The notes under the pieces were generated by a model that saw only the letters and a list, made by a program, of their open reading frames with translations, ran no database searches and had not been told where the DNA came from. This document shows positions 56,001-64,000 of a stretch of DNA of 64,000 nt, piece after piece. The stretch comes from Deuterostichococcus epilithicus (Eukaryota; Chlorophyta; Trebouxiophyceae; Prasiolales; Stichococcaceae). The DNA lies in NCBI GenBank assembly GCA_033439295.1, contig JAVTLE010000010.1, positions 62,001-126,000 of the forward strand, given 5' to 3'. The position numbers were made by a program, and so were the translations under genes. Position 1 is the stretch's first letter; every line of letters begins with the position of its first letter.

Positions 56001-59000
56001 TTCAAAGTTCATGTGTTGCGGCCTTACAAGCTCGTGGCTCCCTATGATTCCAGGATAGTATATCACCCCTGATGTCACTCTCGTCACAGGCGCGCACAGG
56101 GACGTGGTGCGGGGGGTGCGCTGGCTGGGCGCAACCGCACGCGTCGTCACCTTCAGCTGCGAGAAGGCGGGGCCCACCGGATTCCGCAACACGCTGCTGC
56201 TCACCGACGTTCGCGCACGCTGCAGCACACCCTTCCGGGAGGTGCGCGGTGTGCTTCTGTGCCGGAGGCACCTGGCGAAAAGAGCTGTGAAAATCTGGCC
56301 CCCGCCGGCTGTGCTTGCACGCTGCAGCTAGCGCCACTGGGAGGCGTGCCTTGTGGTTGGTGCATCACTAGGGCTCCTGCAAACGGCTGCTGATGTGGTT
56401 GGTGTACGCTGACCGTGTGGATCTGAGACTGCATCGAGTGTGCAGCGCCGGAACCTGAGGCCAGTGGATCTGACCAGAGCCAAAGTGACATCAGGTCTGC
56501 AGCGGTCAAGCCCACCACATTGTCGCAGCACTGGCCCTCGCCAGTCCATTCCAGCATTTGCATGCTCTGGAACTGCCGAGCGTCGGCCATGCTGTGACGT
56601 TCTGGCTGCACTGGCCTGCTGCTGACAGAGCCCGCAGCCATGATGCTGCCCGCGGATCCGAGAGCATGTAGCGGTGTCCATCTGCCATGAAAGCCACAAT
56701 GCACAGCCCCGTAGATGTCGCTCAATCATGTGGGTAGAGCCCTTCCCTCTCTAGCACACCTGCCATACTCAAACTTAACCCCTAAACCGCTTTTGGCGCC
56801 CTCATAGTTGTAGGTGCAGATTTGGGCTAATGCAGACGATGTCCAGTACATTCTGCCTGAGGTGCGGGCCTCCAGATCCTGCAGATGGAGGCAGCGCCGG
56901 ACCCGGGCGTGCTGTCACCACCCTGTCGCCGGCAAACAATGCTGAGATGGTGTTTGCCCGAGCTTTGCATCTCCACACCCCATAGGTGGGCGTGGAGGCG
57001 GCACCAATGCTGGGCGTGCGTGCGTCGCCGAGCGGGCGGTATGTTTTGGTGTTGCTGCGTTCGGCGCCCTCAGAGATCTGGACGGTGCGCTGACGCAAAG
57101 AACCTTGAAGCTCCAGCGCTCAAATGACACATTCACAGCTCGCAGACCGGTCTCTGGCATGGCTGGATACGCGCCGGTCGCTGTTTGCCGTCTCTGCAGC
57201 AGCCTGCTGCTGTTGAACATCTGTTCTTGCTTTGCACCCAGGGGTTGTCATGTGCCATGCCTGCACCTGCACGTACGGGCATATTCGACAGATGCGATGC
57301 GCAGCAAGCGGCTGCTACTGTTGTCCCGGTTGGAGATGCAGTACGTGGTGTTGGCATCGGCGCTGCCAGGCCTCACGAGCAACCAGTTCAATCGGAGTGT
57401 GGATATCAGTGCTTGAGGAATTTGCCTGATCGAAGCTCGGGCACTGCATGGCGACGACGTCGCTGGCATGTGCACATCCTGATCTTTGACTGCAAACTTG
57501 AATTTTGCACAGATCCGAGGGTAGTCGGTTGCACCTCCGTATATCCAAAAAAGCCATATAATGCTCACAACTCCCGTCTACCATATCCTGCGCCACCTGC
57601 AGATACCAGCTGCGGAAGGTGTACATCACCGCAGCATTTGCTTCTGGCATTTCCAACTGTGCCAGCAGGCGCGGGACTGTGTGCGCCGGACCTGCCCTTT
57701 CCTCGTGGGAAAGGGCAGGTCTGGGGTGGGGTTGATGCAATGCTTCGAAGGATATTTTCCACACCTTTTTCAAAACCTCGAGGCGGTGTTCTTTTCAAGG
57801 TTCAACTGAGGAGAGGTCGGCTTTCAGGTGGGCGGCGGCGAGCTGCCGCGGCGGCTGCGGGTGCTAGACCTGCCCTTCTCCGCCGTGGAGTGGGCGCTAC
57901 CCGGCGACGCGCCCTCGCTGGCTGTGGACGGCCTGGAGCCGCAGCGCTGGGCGCTGTTCGCGCGCTCGCCGCTGGCTCGGGAGCGCTCGCTGACTGGGTG
58001 AGCACCCCACTCCTAAAGATCCGATCGACGACGAGCCGGCAGGCATTGGCAGCACTGTCTTCGGAGGTTGCGCCCAGCACTATAGCCGCTGCAGCCCCGC
58101 AGCGCTGGTGACAATGCTACGAGGCTGGCGCTGTGCCACACCCAGAGCGTCAGCATCTGTGCCGCCAACCCGCCGCTGGGTTGAGGTGAAGTGAGGCGAG
58201 GAGGCAATGCATTTCAACGCACCGTCGTGGCGGCTCCGCGCTGCATGTGTGCCTGGTTTCGCACCACAGCTACCTGGACGACCAGGACCTGGAGACGCCG
58301 ACGGCCGCCGCCGCCGCGGACGCGGGCATGGGAGCTGTCGCTGCCTCCGCCTCAGCCGCCGCCGCGCCGCAGCCGCAGCCCTCTGACGAGCTGCCGGCGG
58401 AGCGGCTGGCTTTTGCGCTGGGCGACGGCACCGGGCGCATTGGTGTGCTGTCCGTCAGGGGGCGCAAGGTGGGGCCGCTTGCCGTTTGGCTCCACGGCAC
58501 ATCTTCTGCAGCATTCGTGGCTGCCTGTGCTACTGACCGGGTGTCATGTGGCAGGACCCGCCGCCAGCCAGGGCACGAGGTGATTATATGAGAATTGGCT
58601 CCGTTTGGCTGAAGGCAAACCTTGTGATATAGATGAGGACTCTATGTGTGAAACAGAAGCCCTTCTTCTGCAAGGCATACTTGATTCACAATGCGCATGC
58701 GGAGCGCCAGCGCATCAGCCTGGACGATGGGTGATCATGGTTGAATTCGGTGGTGTACCCTCCTTCGAGTTGTGCAACATTCAAAGCCCGCCCTGCCGGA
58801 GGTAGGGATTTGGAGACCAATGGAGACCAGTTGGTCAGCAGCGGGCGCGATTCAGCAACGTGAGCATCCGCAACTCGTGCACGAACCCATGTGAATGATC
58901 TGGTAATCTCAGCCACCCACTGGTGGCGGACATGGAGCATGGGCGGAAGACGGCAGGCATCATGCAAGGCGGCGATCAGAGTCCGCAGGTTGATCGCCCA

Positions 59001-62000
59001 TCAGCACAGGAGGCTGCAGTCTCAATAGGAAATGACCTACCTGGCATGCAGGTCACAGACACGAAGCCCAAGCGGCCCACGGCGGGCGTCATGGACGGCG
59101 GTGACGTGCTGGCCACCGCCGTCGCGGCCTGGGGGCCCCTCGTCGTGTTCGGCGACGCTGAAGGTGCGCGCTCGCGCAGCTCCTTCGCTGCCCTGCTTGC
59201 GCCCGGCTCTGAGAGCGAACCAGCCAGCATGAGGCAACTTCCTGCATGCCTGCACGCAGAACCTTGAGCGGGTCGGTGCTTCATGATGTTGGGATCGAAC
59301 GGGTCTGCGTCCCCACTCCTCACGAACCTCCCGACAGGCCCACACCGACATGCAGGCCAGCTGTTCCGGTGGGACACCAGCACGGGGCGCATGACGGCGG
59401 TGGCCACGGGGCAGGGGGCAGTGAGGCGCATCCATTTTGCGCCGCCGGCCTCCGGCGCCGCGCCCTTCAACCCGGTGCCCGCCGGCGCCACTGTCGCGCG
59501 GCTGGCGGTGCTGTTTGCCGGCGGCGCTTTTGGCGTCTGGGAGCTGGACCAGCGGCTGGACCTGCGAGTGGTGAGTGTAAACCCCCCCCCCCCGAAACCC
59601 TATGCTGCCTGCCGGTTGCGCACGGTTTTGCACGGCTCTGCGCGGCCTGCACATCCCGGAAAGTCCTGCCAGCCTCCTCCTCCCTTGTGTGCTGGCGCCA
59701 GAGGAGCTGATGCTGCGCCATGCGCCTGGCTCCGCAGCAGTCACCGCGCATGGCGTGTAGCAAAGCTCCTATGGTGCACAGCATCCAGCAGGAGACTGCT
59801 AAGTCTGAGCTCCATGTGCCTCCAGCCACGGTACCTTTCGCACTGGGACTCAGACCAGCCTTTGACCCAGAAGAGGCCAGTTGATTTGATGAAATGAAAA
59901 CGACTAAGTGCGTGCTGTCGCTTGTACGATGCCCCTTACATCCAAGACAGCCGTGTGCACGACAGCCTGTCGTCCGTTGTGGCGCCAGGGCCCCGTCACG
60001 GTGGCGGCTGCCGCGCGGGTAGGCCGCGTCATCGACATCGCGTGGGCGCCGCTGCCGGCGCCGGCTGGCGGCGGCACCGCGCTGCTGGCGGCCACCGAGG
60101 ACGGCGGCATCGCGGTGCTGGACGTGTGCCAGGCGGCGGAGGCGGCGCCGCGCCGCGCAAGGTGCCCACTCCTGTGCCATGGGTTTCTCAAGAAACCAGT
60201 TCAGTCCAGATGCAGTCCATGAATGTGCTTGTTGAGAAATGCTGTCGGAGCTGATTGCCAGAAACAAGCCGCGCGTCTTCCCCCGCCGATCATGTCCCAC
60301 TTGCAGCACTGCAGGCGGCTCGCATAGGCATGCCCAGCTGCAAGACCTGACACCGACAGCACCCCTGCCTTTACACCTTGCCACCACCCAGCAGCAGGCT
60401 GCGTCTCACGACTGACAAGCCTGTGGGCGGCTGATGTGTGCTCGGTGTATGACAGCTGTGGAGTCACTTCTTGCTGGCCATGCACCTGCCGTGCAGAACA
60501 GACGGCGACTCAAATTCCTGCGCACAGTAAGGTTGGAAATCTGTTTCAAAGCCTACCAAAGGGCCAAACACCTTTCGACAGGGGCGCGGGCTTGAAGGCG
60601 GCTGTCGGCGGCGCGTGGCACCTGNCGGCTGGNGGCCAGGCGGCACCGCCGCCGCTGGGCGCCGCGTCGCTGCTGCCTCAGGCATGGGGCCTGCTGCTGC
60701 GCCTGCTGCTGCAGCAGGTGCGGCTGCAGTCCCAGCGCTGAGCGGCCACTCCCAATGAGAGTTGTGACGGTGTTTCAAATCTCACAGCCTCGTCGAGAGT
60801 TGTCGACACTCAGCACCTCGATACAGGGAGCCTCGGTTTCTTTGCCAAAGCCTCATCCTCAGGGACCTCTGCGGGCTGCCTCGTGGAGTTGGCAGTGTTG
60901 TGAACCTCGACATGGTGCTGCAGTCGGTTGGTGTCCAGCGTCTCCCACGTGTCTTTGTGCAATGAGACCTGGTTGACAAGTGCACAGGCGGTGACTATGC
61001 TGGCACACCGCTCCTTGAAGCTGGGCTCAACTGTCAAGCGCCCGAGGTCGGCAAGCAGTCACTCTTTTATTTTTTTACTATTTATCTGTGTGTACATTTG
61101 CCACCCTGCAGGGCGTCCCCACCAGGGCGCTTAGGGTGCTGGTCACGTCCGGCGCCGACGGCGCCGCCAGCGGCGGAAGCGCCGGCGCGGAGGTGGAGGC
61201 CGCTGCGGCTGCGGTGTGGGCAGCGCTGCCGGCTGGCTGCCATGGCGCGTTCGAGGCAGCACGGCATGCCGCCACATCCCTGGTGCAGGCGAGAAACGCT
61301 TGCAGCACGAAGTCAGGTGCCAGCGTGTTGGCAGGTGCTGGCGCATGGCAGAGACTGGTTGGCGACTGTGATCGGCATGCTCTGTGGCAGATGCCAGGGG
61401 TTTGCAGGCTGCACAGGGGCGACGCTAAGTCTCTTGCATTCGCTGGCATCACACTTTCCGTCCGAACTCGTCTGACTGCACTCCCAGACGGCGCACAGCT
61501 GCAGACACTACCGGCTGCTGCTCTGAGACGTCGGCTGCACCGCTCCGCTGTGCTGCCAACGTCTGGCACCGCCGCCGATGTCCAGCAGTCGTCTCTGCAG
61601 GGCCCTGCAGCCGGCCGCCGCTCGTCGGAGCCCAGCTTCACGCCGCGCGCGAGCATGTCCCACACCGCCTCCCCCGACGGCTTCGGCCCCTCTGGAGCGG
61701 CGCGGCGCGCCGGCAGCGGCGGCCTGCGGGTCCGCACCGACAGCCGACGAGCGTCCGACCTGCTGCCGGGTGTGGCACTTGTATGTTTAAGTTTAGGGTT
61801 TGAGAAACTGAGTGGTCCAGCCGAACCCCGCAGCTTTCAACACCCGACTCGCTTTGCACATACTGCACCCTATGTCATGCCTCCTGCATTGCAGCTCCTT
61901 TACATAGTGCATACTGGCGTCCAGCACATGCCCGGCAGAGCAGCCGGCGGATGCTGCAGGGCATGGGCAGGTGGCAACAGCGTCTGCAATATGTGGACCT

Positions 62001-64000
62001 GTTCTAAACGGTCAGAGTGTGCAAGCACATTCATGCGTTCAGACTCTTGTCGAGCTCGCGTTCGAAAAAAGCAGTCTCGTGGCCTGCACAGCCAGCTGGG
62101 CAGTCGTACTTCAGCTGGTCAGCATCAGTGCGATACCATGATTCCGAGTAGAACAGCTCGGGTCGTTATAAGCCAACTTTATGCAACAGTGTAGCGCTAG
62201 GAAGGTTCAGGCGCATTCTGGCAGTATATGTCGTGACTATTTGACTCTCTGACTTTCTGACTTTACCTCAAGAAGTCGCGACACATACTAACCAGAATGT
62301 GCCTGAACCTACCCATGGCCTTTGGTTGGCACGCCAGAATCCACATTGGCGGCGGCATTGACCTCCAGTGCAAAACTACAACATGCAACACTGCCACTAA
62401 ACCTGTATTTCCCAACCCCCATGGCTCACTGACAGGCGACGGCGAGGCGGGGCCGACGCTGGCGACGGTCATTGCAGTGATGGGTGCGGCGCGCGGTGGC
62501 GGCCTGCTGCACCCCTCGGAGTGGGCCGCGGCAGAGTCAGCGGCAGCATCGAGCCACCCCGCTGTGGCCCGCGCCCAAGTAGCGGCACAAGTGCTCGGCG
62601 ACGAGGTGGGCTATCTTTGAAGGAGCTCCTCATGCTTTAGTGGGACTGAAACATGGCTGCAGCTCCTGCCCCTGTGCGGGTGCTCGCCAGTTTGGTGTCG
62701 CCTGGGCGTCTGCGCGGCTATGATGCCCTTCACTGATAGATTGCGTATCCCTGCTCGCCTTCGCAACTTCCTGCTGTCTTGTCACTCACAGTTGTCTCAG
62801 AGAGGGAGAGCATAGTTGTTGTCGTGCCTTGTTCTTGTGCTGCTGCTTTGATGTCATACAGCATGGTGGTTTTGCAAACAACAACTTCGCGTCACGGAAC
62901 TGTGGCAAGCAAGCGTCTGATGTGCAATGCGTGGCCTGACTGAACTAAGACATCGTCAGCCATCCATTGAATCCTTGCATCAGGATCAAGACCCAGGAGA
63001 CATCCAACTCAGCAATGACACTCCTGATATGGTCTGCCACAGGAGGAAGTGCAGTTTTGGCGGCGCCTGCCCGCCACCCTGGCCGCTGTGGCCGCGGCAG
63101 CCGCAACGGCGGCGCCCACCGCCGACAGTCGCAACAATGAAGCAGCCTCGAGCCCTGCTGCAGCTGCGCAAGCTTCTGTGCCAGCAGACAACAGGTGGGC
63201 GTCCTCCAACCGCCACGAGTGGCATGGGCGTATCTGTGCTTGTACAGCGCCGACGCATTGCTGGACAGAGAAACGCAGTCAACTGGTCGGACCAGGCATT
63301 GGAATGGAAGCTGCCTGATACAGAAAGGTTTCCCGGCAAACGCTCAGTAGCACATCACACCTCGGCTAGGCGGGCTCCAGTGGCTCACTCCCGATGCGCT
63401 GTTGGGCCGGCATCGGTAGTTGGTCACTACAGTTTGCCTCACTGCGTGTGCTGCCTTTTCGTATTCCATGGCCAGTGAATCGTCAGCAGCATCCTGAGGA
63501 TACTACACGGTTTTCTTGAGGATCACCATGTGGCGCGGGCGCGGCTGGTGTCACCCTTGTCATGCAACGAGGCGTGCGCGGTCAGATCCTCACTATGCGA
63601 ACATACCAGCAACCATTCCGCAGGCCACTGCACGACTGCGTTGCTGGCAGCATGGGGACATTAGGGACATGCGGCGTGAGGCCGTGATGCCCTCACGTGC
63701 CGACATTGTTATGAAACACTTTTTGTGCCCAACCTGCATCTCGCTGCCGCTTCTGTAGGCCGCTGTGGGATGTGACCCGCACGCTAATGAAGGTGTCGGA
63801 GCTGGCACCGCAGCGAAAGGCCACGGCGCATACAAGGAATTGGATCGTGTGTGTAATTGAATTCAGGGAGGACCAGGCCATGTCAAATGATCTTGTGTGC
63901 TTGCTCGCCACACAGGCTGTTTTGGCAGGGGGGCGTCCCATCAGCGGAGGTGCACGAGCAGGCGTCCTGATACAAGGCTGTGACACATGAGAACATTGCC
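50053..64000 (+). CDS. WDR11: WDR11 homologue, WD40-repeat protein, 3' end beyond window (23 exons seen, 1246 codons)
   Basis: WDR11 is a twin beta-propeller with a helical C-terminus. In animals it joins the FAM91A1-C17orf75 complex, which captures TBC1D23/golgin-tethered vesicles at the trans-Golgi. Exons (all in phase): 50053-50204, 50650-50876, 51093-51233, 51609-51654, 51839-51974, 52246-52404, 53124-53602, 53812-53996, 54457-54666, 56090-56241, 56986-57084, 57828-57997, 58270-58468, 59052-59163, 59356-59570, 59989-60161, 60582-60717, 61112-61288, 61589-61769, 62436-62605, 63043-63194, 63759-63792, 63916-63948. Family matches: LASGDADGRVVVWDV, LWKK-type GIVWKKD, VRGVRWLGATARVVTFSCEK, LRVLDLPFSAVEWALP, GDVLATAVAAWGPLVVFGDA, AVRRIHFAP, ARLAVLFAGGAFGVWELD and EEVQFWRRLPATLA. 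Human WDR11 has 1224 aa; Ala/Gly/Ser-rich insertions explain the excess. The first exon is missing: either it lies upstream or translation starts at the ATG at 50095. The exon at 61112-61288 ends in a GC donor. Ambiguous bases occur at 60625 and 60633. Confidence 0.9.
51517..51838 (+). repeat. Tandem copies of a WDR11 exon start, one of them used as an exon
   Basis: The start of the exon at 51839 (CAG then GGTGGAGCAGCAGCAG) recurs after CAG at 51517, 51609 and 51741, giving spacings of 92, 132 and 98 bp. The copy at 51609 stays alignable for about 60 nt (CAAAAGG, CAAGGC further on) and is followed after 46 nt by a GT, which makes it a phase-correct exon. The copies at 51517 and 51741 hold in-frame stops. 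Confidence 0.8.
54896..55459. repeat. Large imperfect foldback in a WDR11 intron (arms about 260 bp)
   Basis: The sequence 54896-55160 is matched by the reverse complement of 55203-55459 with a loop of about 42 nt. Strong blocks: CTCCTTGAGGGAAGCA (55138-55154) against TGCTTCCCTCAAGGAG at 55203; CCACCTGCA-CACCC; GGTGCTGT-GACCTGG; CTGGCCCTTC or GTGGCCCTTC; and GCCTCCTGC. Arm identity is perhaps 65-75 percent by eye. A plus frame runs through the left arm without a known domain. It may be two head-to-head copies of one repeat, or an old inverted-repeat DNA element. Confidence 0.75.
55677..55975 (+). repeat. Three decayed copies of the start of WDR11 exon 56090-56241
   Basis: Copies start at 55677, 55793 and 55922, each after AG or CAG and each beginning GC; the real exon starts at 56090. 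Shared blocks include ACCGGGA-GTGG, GGTGCGGTGGCTGGGCGCA (55793 copy) and GCATACCGGGATGCGG (55922 copy). The 55793 copy still encodes DVVRVVRWLGAEN before a stop. Spacings are 116, 129 and 168 bp. Confidence 0.82.
57669..57722 (+). repeat. Decayed copy of WDR11 exon 57828-57997 with a hairpin
   Basis: After CAG at 57668, the tract leading to GACCTGCCCTTTCCTCGTGG matches the real exon's GACCTGCCCTTCTCCGCCGTGG, 159 bp downstream. The copy is followed by its own reverse complement: GACCTGCCCTTTCC at 57690 pairs with GGAAAGGGCAGGTC around a short loop. Confidence 0.7.
59581..59593 (+). repeat. Run of twelve C residues next to a donor
   Basis: A poly-C run starts 11 nt after the donor at 59571 in WDR11 and is followed by GAAACCCTAT. 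Such runs are prone to length error in sequencing. It lies outside the exon. Confidence 0.7.
62203..62310. repeat. Intronic precursor-miRNA-like hairpin
   Basis: AGGTTCAGGCGCATTCTGG at 62203 pairs with the complement of CCAGAATGTGCCTGAACCT ending at 62310, with one mismatch. The pairing continues inward (AGTATATGTCGTGACT against the complement of AGTCGCGACACATACT) to arms of about 42 nt with a few mismatches and a loop of about 23 nt. It lies in the WDR11 intron before the exon at 62436. Size and mismatch pattern fit a microRNA precursor or a short inverted-repeat element. Confidence 0.8.

Noticed and set aside
58124-58179. Candidate WDR11 exon (LALCHTQSVSICAANPPLG)
   Set aside because: Its phase does not fit the next exon, whereas 57997 joins 58270 directly in phase.
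20173-60633. Ambiguous bases at 20173, 60625 and 60633 as biological signals
   Set aside because: They are assembly or base-calling gaps; the WDR11 frame continues through 60625 and 60633.
1-64000. CRISPR array, bacterial operons, rRNA or tRNA genes
   Set aside because: No regularly spaced identical repeats, no Shine-Dalgarno-led gene runs, and no cloverleaf or rRNA core sequence was recognised; the spliced genes are eukaryotic.

Overview
This window looks like a piece of the nuclear genome of a GC-rich green alga, probably a chlorophyte of the Trebouxiophyceae (Chlorella/Coccomyxa-like). The evidence is many short exons with strong G/C third positions, donors of the GTGCG/GTGAG type, a few GC-AG introns, Ala/Gly/Ser/Gln-rich insertions in conserved proteins, a plant-type bifunctional P5CS, and a LUX/ROC-type GARP factor. 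The clade is an inference; no marker gene settles it. Exon models were built by hand from splice signals, phase continuity and family similarity.

Layout, left to right: an unrecognised gene (-, 211-2352); an acidic low-complexity ORF (-, 3115-4767); a secreted PC-esterase/SGNH-like hydrolase in 12 exons (-, 4989-9179); DAD1 (+, 10003-10728); a protein with an ST13/Hop-like C-terminus (-, 10947-12049); P5CS in 19 exons (+, 12777-22193); a CPBP/CAAX-protease-like membrane protein (+, 23391-28103); a GARP transcription factor (+, 29706-34016); a large unrecognised gene (-, 35791-40785); PIG-M (+, 41253-44724); a LARGE-like GT49 glycosyltransferase (-, 45532-48734); and WDR11 (+, about 50053 to beyond the right edge, at least 23 exons). 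Four of the twelve act in glycan or lipid-anchor chemistry or at the cell surface (DAD1, PIG-M, GT49, PC-esterase), and WDR11 works in Golgi/endosome traffic. They do not form an operon and their strands alternate, so the clustering may be chance.

The most unusual feature is a repeated intron architecture. Introns in front of particular exons of P5CS and WDR11 hold tandem, decaying copies of the 5' part of the next exon, usually with its 3' splice site, spaced about 90-170 bp apart. Four loci show upstream copies and one P5CS exon has a downstream copy. In WDR11 one such copy is itself a 46-nt exon that exactly restores the reading phase, which suggests that this process makes new exons.

Other signals: a telomere-repeat-like motif (TTTAGGG or CCCTAAA) shortly downstream of many 5' splice sites; three intronic foldbacks, two of them precursor-miRNA-like; a 31-nt microexon carrying the predicted catalytic His of the esterase; a phase-neutral 108-nt cassette exon in P5CS; and a 138-nt stop-free intron in DAD1.
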